From positions 1 to 24,694 of the IMG/VR virus record IMGVR_UViG_3300031600_000349: DNA of 24,694 bases, one strand, 5' to 3'. The DNA comes from a virus. The notes under the pieces were generated by a model. It saw nothing but the letters and a program-made list of their open reading frames with translations, made no database searches and was not told where the DNA came from. Both the position numbers and the translations under genes were made by a program. Shown here piece after piece: positions 1 through 7,995 of the stretch. Numbering within the stretch: position 1 is the first letter of the stretch; every line of letters begins with the position of its first letter.

Positions 1-3000
1 TTTACCACTGTTTCACTTCCTGTCGTAACTCCAGTTATATGGCCAAAGCCATCAACTTCAATATTCTGTATATAAGTCCTATCAGAATTATTTGTTGAGG
101 CTAAAGATGAAGTATCTTCATGATTAAATTCAGTACCAACTAAACTAATGGCATTACCAGCGGTATAGGTTGTATTTGTATCAGTATTTACAACTGTCTC
201 ACTTCCTGTCGTAACTCCAGTTATATGGCCAAAGCCATCAACTTCAATATTTTGTATGTAAGTTCTATCAGAATTGTTTGTTGAGGTTAAAGATGAAGTA
301 TCTGCGTGATTAAATTCCGTTCCAACTAAACTAATGGCATCACCAGCGGTATAAGTTGTATCAGTATCAACAACGGTTTCACTCGCTGTTGTAACTCCCG
401 TTATGTGACCAAAGTCATCAACTTCAATATTTTGTATATAAGTCCTATCAGAATTGTTTGTTGAGGTTAAAGATGAAGTATCCTCATGATTAAATTCAGT
501 TCCTACTAGGTTTATTCCATCACCAGCGGTATAGGTGGTGTTTGTATCTGTATTAATAACGGTTTCACTCGCTGTTGTAACTCCAGTTATGTGACCAAAG
601 TCATCAACTTCAATATTTTGTATGTAAGTTCTATCAGAATTGTTTGTTGATATTAAAGATGAAGTATCATCGTGATTAAATTCCGTTCCTACTAAGTTTA
701 TTCCATCACCAGCGGTGTAGGTGGTGTTTGTATCAACAACGGTTTCACTCGCTGTTGTAACTCCAGTTATGTGACCAAAACCGTCGACTTCAATATTTTG
801 TATATAAGTCCTATCAGAATTGTTTGTTGAGGTTAAAGATGAAGTATCTTCGTGACTAAATTCCGTTCCAACTAGATTGATTCCATCACCAGCGGTGTAA
901 GTGGTATTTGTATTTACAACTGTTTCACTTCCTGTCGTAACACCAGTTATGTGACCAAACGTATCAACTTCAATATTTTGTATATATGTCCTATTAGAGT
1001 TGTTAGTTGAGGCTAAAGATGAAGTATCTTCGTGACTAAATTCCGTTCCAACTAGATTGATTCCATCACCAGCAATGTAAGTTGTATCCGTATTAATAAC
1101 GATTTCATCTGCCGTTGTAAGTCCCGTTATATGACCAAAGTCATCAACCTCAATATTTTGTATGTAGGTTCTATTAGAATTGTTTGTTGAGGTTAAAGAT
1201 GAAGTATCATCATGATTAAATTCAGTTCCTACTAGGTTGATACCATCACCAGCGGTATAGGTTGTATCAACTACTGTCTCACTTCCTGTCGTAACACCAG
1301 TTATATGACCAAAGCCATCAACTTCAATATTCTGTATGTACGTTCTATTAGAATTGTTTGTTGAGGTTAAAGAAGAAGTATCTTCATGACTAAATTCCGT
1401 TCCAACTAGATTGATTCCATCACCAGCAGCATAAGTTGTATCAACTACTGTCTCACTTGATGTCGTAACACCAGTTATATGACCAAAGTCATCAACCTCA
1501 ATATTTTGTATGTACGTTCTATCAGTATTATTTGTTGAGGTTAAAGATGAAGTATCTGTGTGACTAAATTCAGTTCCTACTAGGTTAATACCATCACCAG
1601 CGGTGTAAGTGGTATTTGTATCAACTACTGTCTCACTTGATGTCGTAACACCAGTTATGTGACCAAATCCATCAACTTCAATATTCTGTATGTAAGTTCT
1701 ATTAGAATTGTTAGTTGAGGCTAAAGATGAAGTATCATCATGATTAAATTCCGTTCCTACTAAGTTAATTCCATCACCAGCAGCATAAGTTGTATCAACT
1801 ACTGTCTCACTTGATGTCGTAACACCAGTTATATGACCAAACGTATCAACTTCAATATTCTGTATGTACGTTCTATTAGAATTGTTTGTTGAGGTTAAAG
1901 AAGAAGTATCTTCATGACTAAATTCCGTTCCAACTAAGTTAATACCATCACCAGCGGTGTAAGTTGTATCTGTATTTACAACTGTTTCACTTCCTGTCGT
2001 AACACCCGTTATGTGACCAAACGTATCAACCTCAATATTCTGTATGTACGTTCTATCAGTATTATTTGTTGAGGTTAAAGATGAAGTATCTTCATGATTA
2101 AATTCAGTTCCTACTAAGTTGATACCATCACCAGCAGTATAAGTGGTATCAACCACTGTTTCACTCCCTGTCGTAACACCAGTTATATGGCCAAAGTCAT
2201 CTACCTCAATATTTTGGATATAAGTCCTATCAGTATTATTTGTTGAGGTTAAAGATGAAGTATCTTCATGACTAAATTCAGTTCCAACTAGGTTAATACC
2301 ATTACCAGCGGTATAAGTTGTATCCGTATTAATAACGATTTCATCTGCCGTTGTAAGTCCCGTTATGTGACCAAAGTCATCAACTTCAATATTTTGTATG
2401 TAAGTCCTATTAGAGTTGTTAGTTGAGGCTAAAGAAGAAGTATCCTCATGGTTAAATTCAGTTCCAACTAGGTTTATTCCATCACCAGCGGTGTAGGTGG
2501 TGTTTGTATCAACAACGGTTTCACTCGCTGTTGTAACTCCAGTTATGTGACCAAAGTCATCAACTTCAATATTTTGTATATAAGTCCTATCAGAATTGTT
2601 AGTTGAGGTTAAAGATGAAGTATCATCGTGACTAAATTCGGTGTTATTCAAAATTATACCATTACCAGCGGTATAAGTTGTATCTGTATCCGTATTTACA
2701 ACTGTCTCACTTGATGTCGTAACACCAGTTATATGACCAAAGTCATCAACCTCAATATTTTGTATGTAGGTTCTATTAGTATTATTTGTTGATATTAAAG
2801 ATGAAGTATCATCGTGACTAAATTCTGTTCCTACTAGGTTGATACCATCACCAGCAGCATAAGTTGTATCAACTACTGTCTCACTTGATGTCGTAACACC
2901 AGTTATGTGACCAAACGTATCAACTTCAATATTTTGTATATAAGTTCTATCAGAATTGTTTGTTGAGGTTAAAGAAGAAGTATCTTCATGACTAAATTCC

Positions 3001-3950
3001 GTTCCAACTAAGTTGATTCCATCACCAGCAGTATAAGTTGTATCTGTATTAGTTACTGTTTCACTCCCTGTCGTAACACCAGTTATATGACCAAAGTCAT
3101 CTACCTCAATATTTTGGATATAAGTCCTATCAGTATTATTTGTTGAGGTTAAAGATGAAGTATCTTCATGACTAAATTCAGTTCCTACTAAGTTAATACC
3201 ATCACCAGCAGTATAAGTTGTATCAACTACTGTTTCACTCCCTGTCGTAACTCCCGTTATGTGACCAAAGTCATCAACTTCAATATTTTGTATGTAAGTT
3301 CTATCAGTATTATTTGTTGATATTAAAGAAGAAGTATCCTCATGGTTAAATTCAGTTCCTACTAGGTTAATACCATCACCAGCGGTGTAAGTGGTATTTG
3401 TATCTGTATTTACAACTGTCTCACTACTAGTAGTAACACCAGTTATATGACCAAAGCCATCAACCTCAATATTTTGTATGTAAGTTCTATCAGTATTATT
3501 TGTTGAGGTTAAAGATGAAGTATCCTCATGACTAAATTCAGTTCCAACTAGGTTGATTCCATTACCAGCGGTGTAGGTGGTGTTTGTATCTGTATTAATA
3601 ACGATTTCATCTGCCGTTGTAAGTCCTGTTATGTGACCAAAGTCATCAACTTCAATATTTTGTATGTAAGTTCTATTAGAGTTATTTGTTGAGGTTAAAG
3701 ATGAAGTATCTGCGTGATTAAATTTAGTACCAACTAAACTAATGGCATCACCAGCGGTATAAGTTGTATCAGTATCAACAACGGTTTCACTCGCTGTTGT
3801 AACTCCCGTTATGTGACCAAAACCGTCGACTTCAATATTTTGTATATAAGTCCTATTAGAGTTGTTAGTTGATGTTAAAGATGAAGTATCATCGTGACTA
3901 AATTCGGTGTTATTCAAAATTATACCATCACCAGCGGTATAAGTTGTATT
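1..3950 (-). repeat. Near-tandem coding repeat, 22 copies of 174/180/186 bp
   Basis: I anchored each copy on the TTAT of the reversed 'GHITG' codons. Anchors fall at 35, 221, 401, 587, 767, 947, 1127, 1301, 1475, 1655, 1829, 2009, 2183, 2363, 2543, 2729, 2903, 3083, 3257, 3443, 3629 and 3809. The 21 spacings are only 174 (6 times), 180 (10 times) or 186 bp (5 times). The length change is always in the linker between SETVV and TTYTAG, where a D/N-T dipeptide occurs one, two or three times. All copies stay in frame. Copies are highly similar but not identical and share variants in a mosaic way. The left end is cut by the window. Confidence 0.95.
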
Positions 3951-6569
3951 AGTGTCGGTCGATTCAATGGTGATGTTATCACCTGACGCACTTAATATAA
4001 CATTAGAACCACCTATTAACCTGATATCATCCTGACTCGTATCACTACCACTCAACCTAATAATAGCGTCAGAACCAGAATTAATAACACTAGTAGCGTA
4101 AGTTGTGTTAGTATCGGTGTTCACTACTGTTTCAGTACTAGTGGTTAAATCAGTTATATGGCCAAAATCATCAAGCTCAATGGTTTGGATGTATGTTCTA
4201 CCACCGTTAGTACTAGAACCTTGTGTGGAAGTATCCGCATGACTAAACTCTGCACCTACTAGGTCTATTCCACCACCAGCAGTATATGTAGTATCTGTAT
4301 TAACAACAGTTTCTGTACCTGTTAATATATTGGTTATATGACCAAAATCATCAAGCTCAATACTTTGTATGTAAGTTCTATCAGCATTAACGCTAGAAGT
4401 CTCAGTTGAGGTATCATCGTGATTAAACTCGGTACCAACCAAGTTGATTCCATCACCAGCAGTATAAGTAGTGTCAGTATTAGTTGACTCAATGGTAATA
4501 TCATCACCTGATGGCGTTAAAGTGATGTTATTACCAGCTACTAATGTAATGTCATCAGTCGTTACATCACTACCACTCAATCTAATAATAGCATCAGACC
4601 CAGAGTTTACAACACTAGTATTATAAGTCGTATTAGTATTAACAAATGTTTCACTCGCTGTTGTAAGTCCTGTTATGTGACCAAAATCATCTAGTTCTAT
4701 GTTTTGAATGTACGTCCTACCAGAATTATTAGTTGAGTTCTGAGATGAAGTATCGGCATGATTAAATTCAGTGCCAATTAAATCAATAGCATCACCAGCG
4801 GTATAAGTTGTATTAGTGTCGGTAAATCCTGTTAGGTATCTACCATCCAAATTTTCAGTTATTGTATTACCACTCAAAGTGGTTAAAGTAAACTCACCAG
4901 TAGATGTATTAAATGAGACATCATTTACATAATCGTTGGTATCAACTAGCGTTTCATCTGCTGTTGTAACACCAGTTATATGACCGAATCCATCAACTTC
5001 AATATTTTGTATGTAAGTTCTATTAGAGTTATTTGTTGAGGTTAAAGATGAGGTATCATCATGACTAAATTCGGTGTTATTTAAAATTATTCCATCACCA
5101 GCGGTATAAGTAGTGTCGGTATCAGTTGACTCAATAGTAATTGTATCCCCTGACGCACTTAATATAACATTAGAACCACCAATTAAATTAACATCGTCTT
5201 CACTTAAATCACTACCACTCAACCTAATAATTGGGTTTGGACCAGAATCAATAACATCTAAATCGTAAGTTGTATCAGGTGTAGTTTCTGTGACTGCACT
5301 TAAACCCGTTATATGACCAAAATCATCTATCTCAAGGCTTTGAATGTAGGTCCTACCAGCATTTATACTAGAGTTTTGTGATGAAGTATCATCATGACTA
5401 AATTCTGTTCCTACTAACGTTAGACCACCACCAGCGGTGTAAGTTGTATCAGTATCATTAAAGTCGGCTGACAAAGTATCCCCACTCTGAGTCGTTAAGG
5501 TGATTGTTTTGACTGTGGTACCACTTACACTTATTGAATTTATTTTATCAGCGTAAGCTTCATTCCAATTAGTTATGTCTGTAGTTGTACCAGTCACATA
5601 AGAAGTACTATCCAAAGAACCATCTCCTTTAACGAACTGATTTGAGTTACCACCATCAGTTATAAAAGAATTAGCCGTAATATCATCGACATTTAAGACG
5701 TCTTGTTGATTTAAATTAATTGTTGAATTAGCGCCTTGATAAGGAATAAAGGTATCGTTTAAATCCAAAGTAAAAGTACCCCCACTTAATCTAGTAAACT
5801 CAAGAATATCGTTATTAATGGTTGCACCAGTGACGTAATCATTATCATCTGAAGAAGAGGAATATGAAGGTATTATTGTAGTTAAATCAGGGGCGTTACC
5901 ACTCCTCTCTAATGTTAATGTGTTATTTAGTTCATTATAGGTGACACCACTAATATCATTTCTATCAACACTCCTTATTTCACCTTCAGAATCTCTAGCC
6001 AGTACCTTACTTAACGAGTTATCAAGAGCGGGTTCATCAACTAAAATTAATTTTTCACTTCTGGTAATACCTTTAACATCGACCCATATAGTACGCTCAC
6101 TAAAATCCAAAGAACTACCACTTAAAAGCGTGACTACTTGTGAATTAGTAGTACCCGTAAACTCACCTGTATTAATTTCTCTTATAGATGTAACAGTTAA
6201 ATCAAATGTTACACCAGTATAATTTTCGTAAACAATATTACCATCTACCTCTATAAAGTCGTTACCTTCAAAACCTATTACAGTTTGTACATCACCGCTG
6301 TTTTCGTCAGTAATAGGAGTAATTCCTTCAACAGCAGGGTTCATCCTAGAATCACCAAAGAAGAATATGGTTTCTTGACTGTTACCAGAGAAGGTAGAGT
6401 TTATGTCGGCCAAAGTACCTATGGTTACAACAGTAGACTCATCAACACCACCAGTTAACGCACTATACGTCACACCAAACTGGGTACTACCAGAAAGTTT
6501 TGTATTAGTTAACTGAAATTGTTTGACTTGCCTATTATCTGAATAATCAACTTTGGTAACAAAAGCCAT
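1..6569 (-). CDS. Giant repetitive tail-fibre-like protein, C-terminus beyond left edge
   Basis: The frame is open from ATG at 6569 down to base 1, at least 2,189 codons with no stop. The N-terminus reads MAFVTKVDYSDNRQVKQFQL. About 370 mostly unique residues follow, including FVKGDGSLDSTSYVTG and ITNWNEAYADKINSI, which resemble tail-fibre or adhesin shafts of large phages. The rest is a repeat of 58-62 residues carrying TYTAG, GTEFSH, DTSS, RTYIQNIEV, FGHITG and SETVV. A second module with IIRLSGSD and LSASGD is interspersed three times. The composition is rich in Thr, Ser, Asn and Asp with almost no Cys, as expected for an extended beta-rich trimeric fibre. It is transcribed away from the adjacent virion operon. 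No Shine-Dalgarno precedes the start, and a TATAAATA box lies 40-47 bases upstream on its strand. The fibre role is inferred from size, repeats and context. It could also be a tail-surface decoration protein. The missing C-terminus should hold any receptor-binding or chaperone domain. Confidence 0.85.
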   Translation of the reverse strand, partial: MAFVTKVDYSDNRQVKQFQLTNTKLSGSTQFGVTYSALTGGVDESTVVTIGTLADINSTFSGNSQETIFFFGDSRMNPAVEGITPITDENSGDVQTVIGFEGNDFIEVDGNIVYENYTGVTFDLTVTSIREINTGEFTGTTNSQVVTLLSGSSLDFSERTIWVDVKGITRSEKLILVDEPALDNSLSKVLARDSEGEIRSVDRNDISGVTYNELNNTLTLERSGNAPDLTTIIPSYSSSSDDNDYVTGATINNDILEFTRLSGGTFTLDLNDTFIPYQGANSTINLNQQDVLNVDDITANSFITDGGNSNQFVKGDGSLDSTSYVTGTTTDITNWNEAYADKINSISVSGTTVKTITLTTQSGDTLSADFNDTDTTYTAGGGLTLVGTEFSHDDTSSQNSSINAGRTYIQSLEIDDFGHITGLSAVTETTPDTTYDLDVIDSGPNPIIRLSGSDLSEDDVNLIGGSNVILSASGDTITIESTDTDTTYTAGDGIILNNTEFSHDDTSSLTSTNNSNRTYIQNIEVDGFGHITGVTTADETLVDTNDYVNDVSFNTSTGEFTLTTLSGNTITENLDGRYLTGFTDTNTTYTAGDAIDLIGTEFNHADTSSQNSTNNSGRTYIQNIELDDFGHITGLTTASETFVNTNTTYNTSVVNSGSDAIIRLSGSDVTTDDITLVAGNNITLTPSGDDITIESTNTDTTYTAGDGINLVGTEFNHDDTSTETSSVNADRTYIQSIELDDFGHITNILTGTETVVNTDTTYTAGGGIDLVGAEFSHADTSTQGSSTNGGRTYIQTIELDDFGHITDLTTSTETVVNTDTNTTYATSVINSGSDAIIRLSGSDTSQDDIRLIGGSNVILSASGDNITIESTDTNTTYTAGDGIILNNTEFSHDDTSSLTSTNNSNRTYIQNIEVDGFGHITGVTTASETVVDTDTTYTAGDAISLVGTKFNHADTSSLTSTNNSNRTYIQNIEVDDFGHITGLTTADEIVINTDTNTTYTAGNGINLVGTEFSHEDTSSLTSTNNTDRTYIQNIEVDGFGHITGVTTSSETVVNTDTNTTYTAGDGINLVGTEFNHEDTSSLISTNNTDRTYIQNIEVDDFGHITGVTTGSETVVDTTYTAGDGINLVGTEFSHEDTSSLTSTNNTDRTYIQNIEVDDFGHITGVTTGSETVTNTDTTYTAGDGINLVGTEFSHEDTSSLTSTNNSDRTYIQNIEVDTFGHITGVTTSSETVVDTTYAAGDGINLVGTEFSHDDTSSLISTNNTNRTYIQNIEVDDFGHITGVTTSSETVVNTDTDTTYTAGNGIILNNTEFSHDDTSSLTSTNNSDRTYIQNIEVDDFGHITGVTTASETVVDTNTTYTAGDGINLVGTEFNHEDTSSLASTNNSNRTYIQNIEVDDFGHITGLTTADEIVINTDTTYTAGNGINLVGTEFSHEDTSSLTSTNNTDRTYIQNIEVDDFGHITGVTTGSETVVDTTYTAGDGINLVGTEFNHEDTSSLTSTNNTDRTYIQNIEVDTFGHITGVTTGSETVVNTDTTYTAGDGINLVGTEFSHEDTSSLTSTNNSNRTYIQNIEVDTFGHITGVTTSSETVVDTTYAAGDGINLVGTEFNHDDTSSLASTNNSNRTYIQNIEVDGFGHITGVTTSSETVVDTNTTYTAGDGINLVGTEFSHTDTSSLTSTNNTDRTYIQNIEVDDFGHITGVTTSSETVVDTTYAAGDGINLVGTEFSHEDTSSLTSTNNSNRTYIQNIEVDGFGHITGVTTGSETVVDTTYTAGDGINLVGTEFNHDDTSSLTSTNNSNRTYIQNIEVDDFGHITGLTTADEIVINTDTTYIAGDGINLVGTEFSHEDTSSLASTNNSNRTYIQNIEVDTFGHITGVTTGSETVVNTNTTYTAGDGINLVGTEFSHEDTSSLTSTNNSDRTYIQNIEVDGFGHITGVTTASETVVDTNTTYTAGDGINLVGTEFNHDDTSSLISTNNSDRTYIQNIEVDDFGHITGVTTASETVINTDTNTTYTAGDGINLVGTEFNHEDTSSLTSTNNSDRTYIQNIEVDDFGHITGVTTASETVVDTDTTYTAGDAISLVGTEFNHADTSSLTSTNNSDRTYIQNIEVDGFGHITGVTTGSETVVNTDTNTTYTAGNAISLVGTEFNHEDTSSLASTNNSDRTYIQNIEVDGFGHITGVTTGSETVV
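3958..4100 (-). repeat. Second fibre module, copy 3 in protein order
   Basis: It encodes a roughly 48-residue block running from YATSVINSG through AIIRLSGSD, DDIRLIGGSNVIL and SASGDNITIEST, directly N-terminal to a TYTAG unit. Related blocks lie at 4482-4625 and 5124-5267. The block is in frame within the giant fibre gene. Confidence 0.8.
4482..4625 (-). repeat. Second fibre module, copy 2 in protein order
   Basis: It encodes YNTSVVNSG, AIIRLSGSD, TTDDITLVAGNN and SGDDITIEST. It is the same module as at 3958-4100 and 5124-5267 with clear amino-acid divergence, and again leads into a TYTAG unit. Confidence 0.8.
5124..5267 (-). repeat. Second fibre module, copy 1 in protein order
   Basis: It encodes YDLDVIDSGPNPIIRLSGSD, then SEDDVNLIGGSNVILSASG and DTITIEST. 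The block GGSNVILSASGD is shared exactly with the copy at 3958-4100, although copy 2 between them differs. That suggests recombination between copies 1 and 3. Confidence 0.8.
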
Positions 6570-6584
6570 GAATATGTATTTTTA

Positions 6585-6592
6585 TATAAATA
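6585..6592 (+). promoter_or_regulatory. Candidate T4-type late promoter box TATAAATA, rightward
   Basis: It is an exact match to the T4 late promoter -10 consensus, 38 bases before the ATG at 6630. Initiation would be expected near 6598. A gp55-like sigma that reads such boxes in T4 is encoded at 22625-23365. DNA this AT-rich yields this 8-mer by chance several times per window, so the intergenic position is the main support. Confidence 0.55.
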
Positions 6593-6608
6593 TTATCGTT
6601 TTCCTTTA

Positions 6609-6616
6609 TATTTATA
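6609..6616 (-). promoter_or_regulatory. Candidate T4-type late promoter box TATAAATA, leftward
   Basis: Read on the minus strand this is an exact TATAAATA, 40 bases upstream of the fibre ATG at 6569. Initiation would be expected near 6603. It faces the rightward box at 6585-6592 with both predicted start sites between them, so the two promoters would overlap. Confidence 0.55.
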
Positions 6617-6629
6617 TAAAAAGTGACTT

Positions 6630-7133
6630 ATGCAAACTTTGAAGAAAAAAGATATTAAAAAATATATAGGTAAAATAGATAATAACGCTGAAGTTGAGTT
6701 AGATGAGCTAGTCAATTCGGTTGGTGGTAGTATTGGTAGTGATGATAAAAATTTGAACACTAGTCAAATAAAAACCGCACCACAAGCGACTACAGATGAT
6801 TTTAACACAAAGGCGATTCAACCTAATAGGTACTTATTTAATGTAGATGCTGTTAATGCGGCAGGTAATGCGGTATCTACAGAGTCAATAGATAAATTAG
6901 CTAAAAATAAAATGTTAAAATTATTAGAAAATATATCTACACCAGACTTAAGTAAAACTGATACCTTAACAGATTTTAATAAAAACGATGTGTCGGACAT
7001 AAACGAACTACCATCTAACGTAGCTAGAAAGGTAACTGATTTAATTGAGACTGTTGATAACAATAACTTAAGTAAAAACCAAGTTGAATTAATATTAAAA
7101 ATCATAAATCAAAAATTAGAAAATAATGCCTAA
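6630..7133 (+). CDS. Hypothetical virion-region protein, 167 aa
   Basis: I do not recognise this family. The protein starts MQTLKKKDIKKYIG, is Asn/Asp/Lys-rich and looks mostly helical in its second half, which has leucine-spaced segments around residues 88-100 and 130-165. It has no signal peptide or membrane segment. It is the first gene of a five-gene operon read away from the giant fibre gene and overlaps the next gene by 8 nt, so the two are likely translationally coupled. The ATG has no Shine-Dalgarno and follows an A-rich leader. The context (late-type promoter, fibre gene next door) suggests a late structural or assembly role, which is inference only. Confidence 0.8.
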   Translation: MQTLKKKDIKKYIGKIDNNAEVELDELVNSVGGSIGSDDKNLNTSQIKTAPQATTDDFNTKAIQPNRYLFNVDAVNAAGNAVSTESIDKLAKNKMLKLLENISTPDLSKTDTLTDFNKNDVSDINELPSNVARKVTDLIETVDNNNLSKNQVELILKIINQKLENNA

Positions 7134-7656
7134 TAAAGATTTAAATAGCAAAGTTTACACTGTACCCGATAAGGTTTATAATAAAATCAAACAAGGTTTA
7201 AAAACCGTTGATATAAATGATAAGCAAGGTAAAGGAGTGAAAAGAGCTAAAGATATTGTAAATAATAGAGAGGTCTCATATAGTCAAATGAATAGACTTA
7301 AAAATTATTTTACTAATAACGATAATAATGATGATGAGTTTAAGTTAATTGGTGGTAAAGTAACTAAAAATTGGGTTGAAGATACTTTAAAGCAAGACAC
7401 TGAAAGCATTAAGAAAGAAAAGAAAGTTAAAATGGATGGTGGTCTGGAAAACCAATTCATTAAAACACATGAAAAGGATAATGATAATGCAAACCCAACA
7501 AATCCAGACGGTGGCCTTATTGACGTCACCAAAGGTAGTACTTTTGATAAAGTAATGACTGGGGATGAAGTATACAAATCTAGTGATAGAAAAAATGAGG
7601 CGTATAATAGAGAAATAAAATCTATTAAATATTTAATAGAGTACATGAGTAAATAA
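7126..7656 (+). CDS. Hypothetical virion-region protein, 176 aa
   Basis: No family is recognised. It is a highly charged, Lys/Asp/Asn-rich protein starting MPNKDLNSKVYTVPDKVYN, with a poly-Asn/Asp stretch near residues 64-71 (TNNDNNDDE) and a gap-prone middle, which suggests a partly disordered protein. The C-terminus (REIKSIKYLIEYMSK) is probably helical. Its ATG lies inside the end of the preceding gene (8-nt overlap), and the following gene begins 11 nt after its stop. It could be a scaffold, head-core or connector accessory protein by location, but nothing in the sequence proves that. Confidence 0.8.
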   Translation: MPNKDLNSKVYTVPDKVYNKIKQGLKTVDINDKQGKGVKRAKDIVNNREVSYSQMNRLKNYFTNNDNNDDEFKLIGGKVTKNWVEDTLKQDTESIKKEKKVKMDGGLENQFIKTHEKDNDNANPTNPDGGLIDVTKGSTFDKVMTGDEVYKSSDRKNEAYNREIKSIKYLIEYMSK

Positions 7657-7667
7657 AAACAAATATT

Positions 7668-7991
7668 ATGGCAAACGAATTAGAAAAAGCAGCTAATGCA
7701 GCTAGACAACAATTAATTACAAACAACACTTACAATAACTTTGGTTTAAGTAATCAGTATTCATCAACTCACACAAGAGCTAGAAGTGATGAACAAACAC
7801 CTATTTATGGTAAAGGAACAGGCATACCATTTGATACGTATAATGGTGGTGGTGCTTATGACATTTTTGGTGCTCCTAGTATAGCTGGTTCTGGTAGAAT
7901 CGCTAACGTAGCAACAAACACCTACAGTGAAGAGAATAGTTACACAACACCTAATACTGAAGGTAACACAGGTCAAGTAATTATAGATTAA
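7668..7991 (+). CDS. Hypothetical small virion-type protein, 107 aa
   Basis: No family is assigned. After a short N-terminal helix (MANELEKAANAARQQL), the protein is rich in Gly, Asn, Thr, Tyr and Ser with few charges (YGKGTGIPFDTYNGGGAYD, GAPSIAGSGRIANVATNTY). That composition is common in small phage virion components. It lacks hydrophobic segments. It sits in the middle of the five-gene operon, 11 nt after the previous stop and 4 nt before the next start, with an A-rich leader and no Shine-Dalgarno. Confidence 0.8.
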   Translation: MANELEKAANAARQQLITNNTYNNFGLSNQYSSTHTRARSDEQTPIYGKGTGIPFDTYNGGGAYDIFGAPSIAGSGRIANVATNTYSEENSYTTPNTEGNTGQVIID

Positions 7992-7995
7992 AAAT

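Larger units (their letters stand above)
3951..5450 (-). repeat. Five diverged copies of the same fibre repeat, interrupted by other modules
   Basis: Further copies of the TYTAG...FGHITG unit have anchors at 4154, 4334, 4673, 4976 and 5309, all in the same reading frame as the main array. They are more diverged than the 22 left-hand copies (for example RTYIQSLEIDDFGHITGLS at the rightmost one) and are separated by other sequence rather than lying head to tail. This fits an array that grew toward the C-terminal side, with the older, more diverged units near the N-terminus. The direction of growth is an inference from divergence. Confidence 0.85.

Noticed and set aside
1-3950. CRISPR-like regularly spaced repeats
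   Set aside because: The repeat unit is about 180 bp, has no unique spacers, and is fully coding on the minus strand in one frame.
5941-6222. Plus-strand ORF opposite the fibre gene
   Set aside because: It is the antisense shadow of the continuous minus-strand fibre frame, and its product is low-complexity Ser/Leu/Thr with no start signal.
1-6569. Diversity-generating retroelement acting on the fibre gene
   Set aside because: No reverse transcriptase, template repeat or adenine-biased variable region is seen in the window. Variation between copies looks like recombination of shared variants.
6818-7646. Minus-strand ORFs opposite the small virion-type genes
   Set aside because: They are antisense shadows of the plus-strand genes, with hydrophobic Leu/Ser-rich composition typical of such frames.
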